From Lachnospiraceae bacterium UBA3814 (lineage in GTDB: Bacteria; Bacillota; Clostridia; Lachnospirales; Lachnospiraceae), in assembly GCA_002368575.1 (NCBI GenBank), contig DFEA01000095.1:1-22676 (forward strand): a stretch of 22,676 bases of DNA, written 5' to 3'. Of this stretch, positions 1 to 7,421 are shown in pieces. The notes beneath the pieces are model-generated. The model worked only from the letters and a program-made list of their open reading frames with translations. It was not told the origin of the DNA and made no database searches. A program made the translations under genes and the position numbers. Numbering within the stretch: the first letter of the stretch is position 1; each line of letters begins with the position of its first letter.

Positions 1-23
1 AACTTCAGTTTGTGCCGATCCGT

Positions 24-539
24 TTATTTATGTAATTCCCTTAATTGTCTTCTCCTGTAAAAAAACAGGACCACCGCTTCAAGCCTTCTCTTCAGGACTA
101 TCTGGATCTCCTCCCTCTTGTCTATCGGCTTTACGAGCACGGCTTTTATTCCGCTGCGTTTTGCTCCGAAGACATCAGTAAACAGCTGATCGCCTATGAA
201 AACGGTATTTCCGCGGTTTGTTCCCATCTCCTCCATAGCCCTTATGTAACCGTTCCTTGCAGGCTTTCCCGCTTTATATATATAACCGCAGTATATTACC
301 TCCTCCTTAAAGGAGCGCACCCTCGGCTCTTTATTGTTCGAAAGCAGCATGATCTTAAAGCCCGTATCGTTAAGAAACCTGAAAAGCTCCTTAGCCCGAT
401 CGTCGGCATGGGCTCCATGAGGGACCAGAGTATTGTCTATATCAAAGATAAGCCCTCTTATCCCGTTTCTGTAAAGCTGCCCGTAATCTACGGCATAGGC
501 TGAGCTCAGCCATACATCCGGGTAAAACGCCTCAAGCAT
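24..539 (-). CDS. yqeG: YqeG family HAD-IIIA phosphatase
   Basis: Predicted soluble haloacid dehalogenase-type phosphatase of the YqeG family, related to phosphatidylglycerophosphate phosphatases; the substrate is not shown by the sequence. From the chosen start (171 residues) the HAD motif I FDIDNT lies at residues 32-37 with the two catalytic aspartates D33 and D35, motif II is the LLSNN segment, a lysine sits in GKPARNG, and motif IV is FIGDQLFTD. A start 13 codons upstream (578) is open, but the ATG at 539 has an AAAGGGG ribosome site and matches the usual family N-terminus. The gene overlaps the stop of the upstream EamA gene by 8 bp, implying translational coupling and operon membership. 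The C-terminus is basic. Family assignment is secure; physiological role is inferred. Confidence 0.9.
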   Translation of the reverse strand: MLEAFYPDVWLSSAYAVDYGQLYRNGIRGLIFDIDNTLVPHGAHADDRAKELFRFLNDTGFKIMLLSNNKEPRVRSFKEEVIYCGYIYKAGKPARNGYIRAMEEMGTNRGNTVFIGDQLFTDVFGAKRSGIKAVLVKPIDKREEIQIVLKRRLEAVVLFFYRRRQLRELHK

Positions 540-1443
540 CCTCTGCCCCTTTCCCGGCCCTTTTCGGACACGGCTCAAGCTGTGCCAGGATTATCGCTCC
601 AAACAGCACAAAGCAGCCTGCTATGACCCTTGCGCTCATCCTTTCCTTAAGGAACAACGCAGACGAAAGAGCTCCGAACACAGCCTCCGAGGACATGATT
701 ATAGCCGCCGGCGCCGACGGGATATATTTCTGGCAGACGCTCTGCAGCAAAAAGCAGACCATGGTGCTGAGGAAAGCCAGATATAAGAGTCCGGTGACTG
801 ATTCCCTGTTTAATACTATCCTTCCTATGGCCCCGTCGATAAGCGGTGCGGATACCCATGAGCAGACCGCCGCCGTATCCATAATGAGCGCGGTAAGCAG
901 GGCCGAATCATCCGTCGCCGAATATTTCCCCAGATATTCTATCTGAAGTGCAAAGAGAAACCCGCATATCAGTGTCAGCACATCTCCCTTATTGACGCTC
1001 ATGTCGCCGTTTAAGGAAATAAGCCCTATTCCGGTGATGGCTATAAGAGCCGCGATGAAGCACAGCTTATCGGGCCTCAACCCTGTCCTTATCCAGTGGA
1101 CAAAGGGAACGATCACTACATAGGCGGCTGTCAGGAAGGCATTCTTCCCGGCCGTCGTGTATACACAGCCAATGGTCTGGGCAAGGTAGGCCGCATACAG
1201 CAGTATTCCGACGATGATCCCGTGCTTCAGAAGGGACGGGTCTCTTTTTACCGAACCTATAAGCCTTTTATTGAGTACAGCAGTCATGATGCCGCCCGCT
1301 ATCAGGAAGCGCAGCGCCAGCATCCAGACCGGCGGTATATAATCAAGGGAATTTTTGACCACGGCAAAGGCAGCGCCCCATATCACCGCAACCAGCAGAA
1401 GCCCCGACGCGGCGGCAACCGTCTTTTTCTTATCAGCACCCAT
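532..1443 (-). CDS. EamA/DMT family transporter
   Basis: Multi-pass membrane protein of the drug/metabolite transporter superfamily, 303 residues, the normal length for a ten-helix EamA protein built from two repeats. The N-terminal helix contains the typical VIWGAAFAVVKN segment, followed by PPVWMLALRFLIAG in helix 2; the second half ends with SSEAVFGALSSALFLKERMS, a strong EamA signature, then a final helix and a basic tail. It probably exports or imports a small metabolite, but no substrate can be read. Its ATG shares one base with the stop of the preceding ABC ATPase gene (TGATG), so it is likely translated by coupling as part of the transporter operon. Confidence 0.9.
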   Translation of the reverse strand: MGADKKKTVAAASGLLLVAVIWGAAFAVVKNSLDYIPPVWMLALRFLIAGGIMTAVLNKRLIGSVKRDPSLLKHGIIVGILLYAAYLAQTIGCVYTTAGKNAFLTAAYVVIVPFVHWIRTGLRPDKLCFIAALIAITGIGLISLNGDMSVNKGDVLTLICGFLFALQIEYLGKYSATDDSALLTALIMDTAAVCSWVSAPLIDGAIGRIVLNRESVTGLLYLAFLSTMVCFLLQSVCQKYIPSAPAAIIMSSEAVFGALSSALFLKERMSARVIAGCFVLFGAIILAQLEPCPKRAGKGAEDA

Positions 1444-2204
1444 CAGTTACGGTTCTCCTTCTGATCACATCCGGCTGCTCTGAGCAGTTTTTTTGTATAT
1501 TCGCATTTCGGATGAAAATAGACCTCCTCATCACTTCCTTCCTCAATGATCCTTCCGCCCGACATGACCATTACCCTGTCGCATATCTGATAAACTATCT
1601 TAAGATCATGGGAAATAAAGATGAACGCGATCCCAAGCTCCCGGTTCAGCTCAAGCAGGAGCCTGATTATCTGAGACTGTATGGTGACGTCAAGCGCCGA
1701 CACAGGCTCGTCGGCAATAATAAGGGAGGGCTTTAACATAAGCGCCTGGGCGATGCACACTCTCTGTCTCTGTCCCCCCGAAAGCTCGGAGGGATACCTG
1801 TCAAGATAGCTTTCATCAAGCCCCGCCCTTCTTAACATGTCGATCACAAGCTCGTCCCTCAGACTGTTCTTAAGCTCGCCTCTTATCCTCAGCGGCTCCT
1901 CAAGTATCCAGCCCACAGTCTTTGAGGGATTCAGGGAACCATAGGGATCCTGAAAGATCATCTGAGGATTTTCAGAGAAATGAAGCACCTCTCCCTCGGT
2001 ATCCTTCACCATTGAAAGGATCGCCTTCCCGAGAGTGGATTTCCCGCAGCCTGACTCTCCCACGAGTCCCGCTATCTCACCCCTTCTTATCTCAAAGGAG
2101 ATGTCATGAAGTATCTGCCTGCGGTTCTCGCCCCTGTTAAATATCGTGCCCCTGGTCTTGTACCAGGCATTCAGTTTATCTACCTTTAAAACAAGCTCTT
2201 CCAT
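1443..2204 (-). CDS. ABC transporter ATP-binding protein (OppF/DppF/NikE-like)
   Basis: One of two ATPase subunits of a peptide/nickel-family importer, at the inner face of the membrane. From the chosen start (253 residues) the Walker A motif GESGCGKST is at 49-57, the Q-loop is in MIFQDPYGS (82-90), the signature LSGGQRQR at 141-148, Walker B LIIADEP at 161-167, and a switch histidine in FISHDL. It is shorter than usual OppF/DppF (about 310-330): it lacks the C-terminal oligopeptide domain and the segment between Walker A and the Q-loop is unusually short. The start is uncertain: ATG at 2204 gives the normal N-terminus but its AGGAAGG ribosome site is about 17 bases away; the ATG at 2246 has no ribosome site. 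It follows the paired ATPase gene after a 76-base gap containing a small GC-rich hairpin. Confidence 0.88.
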   Translation of the reverse strand: MEELVLKVDKLNAWYKTRGTIFNRGENRRQILHDISFEIRRGEIAGLVGESGCGKSTLGKAILSMVKDTEGEVLHFSENPQMIFQDPYGSLNPSKTVGWILEEPLRIRGELKNSLRDELVIDMLRRAGLDESYLDRYPSELSGGQRQRVCIAQALMLKPSLIIADEPVSALDVTIQSQIIRLLLELNRELGIAFIFISHDLKIVYQICDRVMVMSGGRIIEEGSDEEVYFHPKCEYTKKLLRAAGCDQKENRN

Positions 2205-2247
2205 AATACAGGTAAAAAGGCCCTTCCTCTGCCGATTTCCGCGCATA

Positions 2248-2260
2248 CCGCCGAAGGCGG
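2248..2260 (-). repeat. Small GC-rich hairpin between the two ABC ATPase genes
   Basis: Perfect 5-bp inverted repeat CCGCC/GGCGG with a 3-base loop, in the transcript just before the downstream ATPase start. No U-tract follows, so it is not a classical terminator. It could slow translation or RNA decay between the two ATPase genes, but this is only inference. Confidence 0.4.
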
Positions 2261-2280
2261 CCAGGGAAAGGCTGAATAGG

Positions 2281-3075
2281 TCAGTCTTTCCTCAGCTTCT
2301 CAAATTTCGGGATAGCAGCTATCAGGAGCCTTGTATATTCCGCTTCCGGATGGCTGAACACCTGCTCGGCCTCGCCGCTTTCCACCACATTGCCCCTGTA
2401 CATCACAAGGACTCTTTTGCACAGCTTCCTTACAAGGCTCAGATCATGGGAAATAAAAAGGATGGCGGTATTATACCTTTTGTTGATCTTCTTTAAAAGC
2501 TCCAGTATCTGTGCCTGTATCGTAACATCAAGCGCGGTCGTGGGCTCGTCGCAGATTAGCAGCTTTGGCTTTGATATAATGGCGGCGGCTATCATGACCC
2601 TCTGCCTCATGCCCCCCGAAAGCTCGTGAGGATAAAGCTCGTAAATGCCCTTCGGATCCGGCAGCTCCACCTCGGAAAGAGCCCTGAGGGCAAGCCTTTT
2701 TCTGTTCTTTGCGGACATATCCGTATGTATCTTAAGGCTCTCCTCGACCTGATAGCCTATTTTTTTCAGGGGATCAAGCGAATTCATCGGCTCCTGGAAT
2801 ACCATGCTGATATCCTTCCCCTGAAGGCTTCTCAGCTCATTTCTCGGGCAGTTGAGTATATCGGTCCCCTCGAATTCTATCCTGCCCCTTTTTTTCATGT
2901 TTTTTCTTGAAAGAAGGCCCGCTATCGCAAGAGCGGACATGGTCTTCCCGGAACCGGATTCTCCAACCAGTCCCACGATCTCACCGTAATCCATATGAAG
3001 ATCAAAATCATTTACCACCGTTTCCGGGGTCAGATGATCATGAAATTCGATATTAAGGTCTGTAACATCCAGCAT
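2281..3075 (-). CDS. ABC transporter ATP-binding protein (OppD/DppD/NikD-like)
   Basis: The partner ATPase of the same importer, 264 residues. Walker A GESGSGKT is at 38-45, the Q-loop in MVFQEPMNSLDP (91-102), the signature LSGGMRQR at 152-159, Walker B LLICDEP at 172-178, D-loop ALD at 181-183 and the switch histidine H211 in FISHDL. The EPMNSLDP form of the Q-loop region is typical of the D-type subunit, as opposed to DPYGSLNP in the F-type subunit encoded next. Like its partner it stops shortly after HPEAEYTRLLIAAIP, so it lacks the long C-terminal extension of OppD and is closer in length to NikD. The ATG follows immediately on the TAG stop of the upstream permease gene (TAGATG). Confidence 0.92.
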   Translation of the reverse strand: MLDVTDLNIEFHDHLTPETVVNDFDLHMDYGEIVGLVGESGSGKTMSALAIAGLLSRKNMKKRGRIEFEGTDILNCPRNELRSLQGKDISMVFQEPMNSLDPLKKIGYQVEESLKIHTDMSAKNRKRLALRALSEVELPDPKGIYELYPHELSGGMRQRVMIAAAIISKPKLLICDEPTTALDVTIQAQILELLKKINKRYNTAILFISHDLSLVRKLCKRVLVMYRGNVVESGEAEQVFSHPEAEYTRLLIAAIPKFEKLRKD

Positions 3076-3876
3076 CTACAGCGCCTCCAGCCCTTCGCTC
3101 AGCATTGAGAACCCGAGTATCATAAGTACTATCATAGCCCCCGAAAAAATGGCATAGGAGGGCTTTACAAAGATAAAGGCCTGTGCCTCCGAGAGCATCC
3201 TTCCGAGGCTCGAATCGGGAGGGACCACGCCTATCCCCAGAAAGCTCATTCCCGCTTCCGCAAGAACGGCATTGTTAAAGCCTATGGCGACGGAGGACAG
3301 CATTACCTTCATTGTATTGGGCAGTATATGAACGAACATTATCCTCAGGTCCGAAGCGCCCATAAGCTTAGCGCTGCTTACATAGTCCATGCTCCTGCAC
3401 TTTATGAATTCGGCTCTCACAAGCCTTGCGAAGCTCGGAATAAAAACTATGCCAAGCGCAAGTATCACCTTATATTTTCCGCTGCCGATAACGCTTATGA
3501 ATACGAGCGCGAGTAAAATGCTCGGAAAGGCCAGCACGGCATCGTTAAACCTCATTATGATCTCGTCTGCCGCTCCTCCGAAGTACCCTGTCACCGCGCC
3601 TGCAAGCATTCCGCCCACCGAGCCGATGAGCACCGTACAGAAGGCAATGACGAGAGTGGTTCCCGAGCCCGAGATTATGCGGCTTAATATATCCCTTCCG
3701 AAATTGTCGCAGCCCAAAGGGTGCTTAAGGGAGATTCCCGCAAACTTTGAGGCTGCATCCATCATGTTCGGATCATACGGGGTATAAAAAAAGCCCGCCG
3801 CGGAAACAAGGACAACAAAGGCAGTGATCACGGCTCCTGCTATTAATTTATGATTCAAGAGTCTCTTTCTTTTCAC
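3076..3876 (-). CDS. ABC transporter permease (DppC/OppC/NikC-like)
   Basis: Second transmembrane subunit of the importer, 266 residues. A first helix (about residues 12-30) is followed by the family-typical HPLGCDNFGRDILSRI segment, further helices, and the EAA loop around KLMGASDLRIMFVHILPN that docks onto the ATPases. It ends ILGFSMLSEGLEAL, a few residues short of the usual tail, and is otherwise normal. The gene begins inside the end of the B-type permease gene (4-bp ATGA overlap) and ends directly against the next ATPase start, so stoichiometric coupled translation is likely. The importer probably carries peptides or nickel-like ligands; the permease alone does not tell which. Confidence 0.92.
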   Translation of the reverse strand: MKRKRLLNHKLIAGAVITAFVVLVSAAGFFYTPYDPNMMDAASKFAGISLKHPLGCDNFGRDILSRIISGSGTTLVIAFCTVLIGSVGGMLAGAVTGYFGGAADEIIMRFNDAVLAFPSILLALVFISVIGSGKYKVILALGIVFIPSFARLVRAEFIKCRSMDYVSSAKLMGASDLRIMFVHILPNTMKVMLSSVAIGFNNAVLAEAGMSFLGIGVVPPDSSLGRMLSEAQAFIFVKPSYAIFSGAMIVLMILGFSMLSEGLEAL

Positions 3877-4817
3877 CCCTGTCTCCTTGTTCTGGGATCT
3901 ATGACCTGATAAAGGATATCAACGATATAATTAATGAATATTACTATAAAGGCGACTATGGTGATTATGGCTCCTACCACCGGATAATCCCTGTTGCCTA
4001 TGGAGGTGATGAGCATCCTTCCTATCCCCGGGATCGAAAAGACCTGTTCGATAATGAGGCTTCCCGCAACTATATCGGACAGGGTCATGCCCAGAAAGGT
4101 TATAACCGGTATGAGGGCATTCTTGAGCACATGCTTATACAGCACATCATTGGTGGAGTTGCCCCTGCTGTAGGCGGTCCTTACATAATCGAGCTTTGCC
4201 TCCTTAAGGACCGAGCTCTTTAAGAGCCTTACGTTCATGGCTGTTTTCGGCAGAGCTATGGCAAGGGCCGGAAAAAGCATATAGTAAAGGAAGCCGCCCA
4301 TGCTCTCCCTGTAGCTCACATATCCCCCGGGGGTAAACAGATGAAGTACAAGCCCTGCGGCATAGGTGATAAGTATTCCGGTAAAAAAAGCAGGGACTGC
4401 CATTACTGCCTGATTCAGAACATCTGTTATTTTTGAGAACAGTGTATCCTCATACTTTGCCGCGCTGATACCGAGCGGTATCGATATGACTATTATCAGA
4501 ACAAAGGACATCCCCGTAAGACAGAAGGTTATCGGAAGCTTTCCGGCAAGCATCGACCTTACGCTCACCCCATAGGAATAGGAGGTACCCATATCCCCGA
4601 ATAAGAAGCTTTTGATCCATTCAAAATATCTTACGGGCAGCGGTCTGTTGAGCCCAAGCTCCTCCCTGAGCTTAACAAGCTTTTCCGGCGTCGCGCTCGT
4701 GCCGAGCTTTGCGACTGCCGGATCTCCCGGGATCACCGAAAAAGCAAGAAAGACAAGAAATGATACTATCAGTACCGTGACCGCCATTGAAGCCGTTTTT
4801 CTTATGATATACTTCAT
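3873..4817 (-). CDS. ABC transporter permease (DppB/OppB/NikB-like)
   Basis: First transmembrane subunit of the importer, 314 residues, the usual size. It begins with the characteristic basic N-terminus and helix (MKYIIRKTASMAVTVLIVSF), then SVIPGDPA, the ELGLNRPLPVRYFEWI motif of this permease family, and an EAA-type cytoplasmic loop around YSRGNSTNDVLYKHVLKNALIPV. It ends IDPRTR, typical for B-type permeases. The start lies 4 bp after the substrate-binding protein stop and has only a weak ribosome site, so it probably depends on coupling to the gene before it. Confidence 0.93.
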   Translation of the reverse strand: MKYIIRKTASMAVTVLIVSFLVFLAFSVIPGDPAVAKLGTSATPEKLVKLREELGLNRPLPVRYFEWIKSFLFGDMGTSYSYGVSVRSMLAGKLPITFCLTGMSFVLIIVISIPLGISAAKYEDTLFSKITDVLNQAVMAVPAFFTGILITYAAGLVLHLFTPGGYVSYRESMGGFLYYMLFPALAIALPKTAMNVRLLKSSVLKEAKLDYVRTAYSRGNSTNDVLYKHVLKNALIPVITFLGMTLSDIVAGSLIIEQVFSIPGIGRMLITSIGNRDYPVVGAIITIVAFIVIFINYIVDILYQVIDPRTRRQG

Positions 4818-4821
4818 CTCA

Positions 4822-6339
4822 TCATTCCGAAAGCCTGAGCCTTGCTATGTCCTGTATATACATCGGATAGAACTCATAGCCGGTAAATTTCCTGTTAAGA
4901 GCAACAAATTCGGCCATATCCTGAAGATAAACATTGGCCGCGTCCTCAGCAAGTATCCTCTCAAGCTCCTTGTAAAGAGCTGTGCTTTCCTCATCATCGG
5001 CGGTGGTTATGGCCTTTTTAAAGGTCTCGTCATACCTTGCGTCGTTAAAGTTTATAAAGTTATTGCCCGCGTCAGAGCAGAAGCGCTCAAGCAGAGCCCT
5101 TGCAGTCATGTTTGATGCGTCTACCCCGATGACCGTTGATTCAAAATCCCTGTTTGTATACACATCGGACAGCCAGGAATTCCATTCCACCAGATCGATC
5201 GATGCATTCACCCCAATCTTCTTATACTGCTCGACAAGCACCTGTGCGGTATCAACGTGAGGCTGGTAATTAGAGGGAACGGTGATCTTAAGGTCAAAGC
5301 CGTTCTCGTAGCCTGCCTCCTTAAGCAGCTCCTTCGCCTTTTCCACATCATAGGTGTATACGTCGTTCAGCTCATCCATATAATACTTCCCGAAGGAGGG
5401 AAACATGCTGGAGCCGATCGGAACGCCCTTTCCGTCAAAGGCAAGCTTCAAAAGCCCGTCAATATCCGTTCCGTAGCAGAGAGCCTGTCTCACCCTTACA
5501 TCCTTTAAGGGCCCGTATTCATTGTTCAGATACAGTGCCTGAACGAGGTTCATCGTTCCCTCATAGACCGTAAAATCCTCAGACAGCTGGCTCACCTGGG
5601 AGGTCGTAAGCCTTGGGAACATATCTATGGAGCCGCCAAGAAGATCCATCACTACAGAATCCGCATTAGCCTCAATCTTGAAGGTAACATCCTCTATGTA
5701 CGCCTTTTCCCCCCAGTAATCATCAAATCTCTTCATGACCAGGTTTTCCTGCGGTGAGCGGGAAACGCACTGATAAGGGCCGGTCCCTATGGGAATAGTG
5801 TCGGGGGAGGCGTTTGAAGCGGGGATCACTGCGGCATTTGCAGAGGCAAGGTAGGCGGGAAATTCAAGATTCCCCTCCGAAAGAGTGATCACCACGGTAG
5901 ACGGATCCTCTATATCGACGCTTTTAATCAAAGAAAAAGCCGGTATCAGGGACTCATCTCCTGTCATACCGGCGCTTTTTTCTATGCTGTATTTTACATC
6001 CTCCGCCGTGACCGGTTCTCCGTTATGAAACTTTACTCCGTTACGAAGCCTGAAGCTGTACCTTGTTCCATCCTCAGAAACTTCGTAGCTTTCGGCTACG
6101 GCAGGTATGATATTTCCATCCGGGGCGGGCTTTAAAAGCCCCTCATAGATATTGAATAAAACCTCTTTAGTTCCTGCCGCAACTGCTTTGTGTGGGTCAA
6201 GACTGTCTTCAAGATCCTGTGCTATTCCAACAACTATCTTCGAAGATTCTGCTGCCTTATCACCCTGGCATCCGCCAAGTGCAATAGCCAGTGATGCTAA
6301 CACTGTCAGTAAAGGGATAAAACCATGCTTCCTTCTCAT
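4822..6339 (-). CDS. ABC transporter substrate-binding lipoprotein, family 5
   Basis: Extracellular ligand-binding component of the importer, 505 residues. The N-terminus is a lipoprotein signal peptide: basic MRRKH, hydrophobic stretch to about residue 20, and lipobox LGGC with the lipidated cysteine at residue 24. The mature protein shows SBP_5 hallmarks: DPHKAVAAGT near the start, LRNGVKFHNGEPVTAEDV, the GTGPY segment, DVRVRQALCYGTD, and KAKELLKEAGYENGFDL. These assign it to the dipeptide/oligopeptide/nickel family. No residue pattern fixes the ligand; the two short NikDE-sized ATPases make a nickel chelate possible, but peptides are equally plausible. Ribosome site GAGGAG lies 9 bases before ATG. 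It is 48 bp downstream of nrdR. Confidence 0.93.
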   Translation of the reverse strand: MRRKHGFIPLLTVLASLAIALGGCQGDKAAESSKIVVGIAQDLEDSLDPHKAVAAGTKEVLFNIYEGLLKPAPDGNIIPAVAESYEVSEDGTRYSFRLRNGVKFHNGEPVTAEDVKYSIEKSAGMTGDESLIPAFSLIKSVDIEDPSTVVITLSEGNLEFPAYLASANAAVIPASNASPDTIPIGTGPYQCVSRSPQENLVMKRFDDYWGEKAYIEDVTFKIEANADSVVMDLLGGSIDMFPRLTTSQVSQLSEDFTVYEGTMNLVQALYLNNEYGPLKDVRVRQALCYGTDIDGLLKLAFDGKGVPIGSSMFPSFGKYYMDELNDVYTYDVEKAKELLKEAGYENGFDLKITVPSNYQPHVDTAQVLVEQYKKIGVNASIDLVEWNSWLSDVYTNRDFESTVIGVDASNMTARALLERFCSDAGNNFINFNDARYDETFKKAITTADDEESTALYKELERILAEDAANVYLQDMAEFVALNRKFTGYEFYPMYIQDIARLRLSE

Positions 6340-6372
6340 TGTCTACATCTCCTCTTCTTATTTAATTTTTTT

Positions 6373-6388
6373 ATTACCTATCGGTAAT
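6373..6388. repeat. Inverted repeat at the nrdR 3' end
   Basis: Perfect ATTACC/GGTAAT inverted repeat with a 4-base loop, touching the nrdR stop codon. On the transcript it is followed by A-rich, not U-rich, sequence, so it is not a terminator for the operon. A weak promoter-like pair (TTGATA, 16 bases, TAATAA) overlaps it, which could allow separate expression of the ABC genes; I give this low weight. Confidence 0.35.
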
Positions 6389-6840
6389 TATTTATCAAGC
6401 ATTTTCTTCAGCTCATCCATAAACGTATTGACATCCTTGAACTCTCTGTATACGGAGGCGAACCTGACATACGCAACGGCATCGAGATCATGAAGCTTTT
6501 TCATTACAAGCTCTCCTATGACCTCACTTGGAATCTCCTTATCCTCGTAATTAAAGACCTCGGTCTCCACCTCATCCACGATATGCGCGATCTGCGCCGC
6601 TGATACCGGGCGCTTATGACATGCTCTGAGTATCCCGGCTTCTATCTTGGTCCTGTCATAGGTTTCTCTGTTATTATCCTTCTTGATCACGATCAGAGGT
6701 ATCGTCTCTATCTTCTCATAGGTAGTAAACCTCTTTTCGCACTCATCGCACACCCGCCGCCTTCTTATGGAATTGTTTTCCTCGGCCGGCCTGCTGTCAA
6801 TGACCCTCGTATTCTCATGACCACAAAACGGACACTTCAT
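6388..6840 (-). CDS. nrdR: Transcriptional repressor NrdR
   Basis: Nucleotide-sensing repressor of ribonucleotide reductase genes, 150 residues, the normal size. From the chosen start the zinc ribbon is complete (C3, C6, C31, C34 in MKCPFCGH and CDECEKRF), with the basic IRRRR patch that contacts DNA, followed by the ATP-cone domain (about residues 46-136; VIKKDNNRETYDRTKI at its start, VAYVRFASVYREF at its end). A GTG two codons upstream is open, but GGAGG is 7 bases from the ATG at 6840 and only that start gives the canonical MKCP N-terminus. It is the first gene after a consensus promoter, ahead of an ABC importer operon. No ribonucleotide reductase gene or recognisable NrdR box is in the window. 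Confidence 0.96.
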   Translation of the reverse strand: MKCPFCGHENTRVIDSRPAEENNSIRRRRVCDECEKRFTTYEKIETIPLIVIKKDNNRETYDRTKIEAGILRACHKRPVSAAQIAHIVDEVETEVFNYEDKEIPSEVIGELVMKKLHDLDAVAYVRFASVYREFKDVNTFMDELKKMLDK

Positions 6841-6895
6841 ATTCACCCCTCCATCTGATCACTCTTTATACTCCAAAACCTGTCCCGCCGCCTTC

Positions 6896-6921
6896 CCTTT
6901 GACCCGGGACCCGGGTAAAGG
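6896..6921 (-). repeat. GC-rich hairpin in the nrdR leader
   Basis: In the leader transcript CCTTTACCCGG pairs with CCGGGT plus AAAGG around a 3-base loop, an 11-bp stem with one bulged C. It contains two overlapping CCCGGG sites. It lies between the promoter and the ribosome site and has no U-tract. It may be a regulatory or stabilising leader structure; no known riboswitch was recognised. Confidence 0.5.
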
Positions 6922-6963
6922 CCCTGTTTTTACGGCAGTTAACGGAATATACCCGTAATCAGC

Positions 6964-6993
6964 ATTATATGCTACCGTTTCTCTTTATGTCAA
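6964..6993 (-). promoter_or_regulatory. Predicted promoter of the nrdR operon
   Basis: Perfect consensus hexamers: -35 TTGACA (6993-6988) and -10 TATAAT (6969-6964) with an 18-base spacer. Initiation is expected near 6957, giving a leader of roughly 115 bases that contains the hairpin at 6896-6921. It should drive nrdR and, through short gaps, the ABC importer, EamA and YqeG genes. Vegetative sigma factor recognition is inferred from the match. Confidence 0.8.
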
Positions 6994-7009
6994 CTCTTTT
7001 TAGCCTTTC

Positions 7010-7285
7010 TTAAGGCCAGGCCCTGCTCTCCCTGATCTCGTTCAGGTAAACGGCTATCCTTTCAAATTCCTCTTCCGTAAAGGGAACTCTTTTATCAATA
7101 ATCTCTTCCCTCGGGGTCGCTTCAAAGCAGTAGGGCTCCTCCCATACGCTTATGAGGAAACAGTCCTCTCCGCCCTCGGAGTCCGCTTCCTTCACTATCC
7201 TGAAACGCATTCCCCTGTCACTGCCCGTAAAGGGCTTTCCCTTTTTATAGTAATTGATCGACAGCAATTGCTTTTGTTCTATCAT
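7010..7285 (-). CDS. Small conserved-looking protein of unknown function
   Basis: I do not recognise a functional family. The chosen start gives 91 residues beginning MIEQKQLLSINYYKKGKPFTGS, followed by a short basic beta-like segment (MRFRIVKE), an acidic loop, LISVWEEPYCFEATP, and a final amphipathic helix (EEEFERIAVYLNEIRES). There is no signal peptide, membrane segment or metal motif. The reading frame is open back to 7411, but that stretch encodes the ftsZ terminator hairpin and basic junk-like sequence, so the internal ATG at 7285 (weak GGAA ribosome site) is preferred. The gene stands between the ftsZ terminator and the nrdR promoter and seems to be its own unit. Similar-looking small proteins occur near ftsZ in Lachnospiraceae, as I recall, without known role. 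Confidence 0.7.
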   Translation of the reverse strand: MIEQKQLLSINYYKKGKPFTGSDRGMRFRIVKEADSEGGEDCFLISVWEEPYCFEATPREEIIDKRVPFTEEEFERIAVYLNEIRESRAWP

Positions 7286-7313
7286 ATTTCCAGTTTGGCG
7301 CCGGCCGTCAAAT

Positions 7314-7338
7314 GTGCGCTCATGTAAACATGGCGCAC
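7314..7338. promoter_or_regulatory. Interrupted palindrome upstream of the small unknown gene
   Basis: GTGCGC and CATGT on one arm, ACATG and GCGCAC on the other, separated by two bases, with one unpaired base between the blocks on one side. This 11-bp-arm palindrome lies about 30 bases before the start at 7285. It could be an operator or an RNA hairpin; no U-tract follows on the minus strand. No convincing promoter hexamers were found around it. Confidence 0.5.
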
Positions 7339-7361
7339 GCTTGACCGTCTTTTTGCGCAAG

Positions 7362-7387
7362 AAAACACCCTCCGCACGCGGAGGATG
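7362..7387 (-). terminator. Intrinsic terminator of ftsZ
   Basis: Transcript of the minus strand forms a 10-bp stem, CATCCTCCGC against GCGGAGGGTG (one U-G pair), followed at once by UUUUC. It begins about 35 bases after the ftsZ stop. The stem is fully paired only in the minus-strand transcript, which supports termination of ftsZ transcription. Confidence 0.88.
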
Positions 7388-7421
7388 CTTCCCGGTTCTG
7401 TGCCGATTCACATCAGCATTT

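Noticed and set aside
2205..2246. Upstream start for the second ABC ATPase
   Set aside because: The ATG at 2246 lacks a ribosome site and sits beside the hairpin; the family N-terminus begins at 2204. I kept the uncertainty in the feature entry.
7286..7411. N-terminal extension of the small gene at 7010-7285
   Set aside because: The extension would be translated from the ftsZ terminator hairpin; an internal ATG gives a compact protein.
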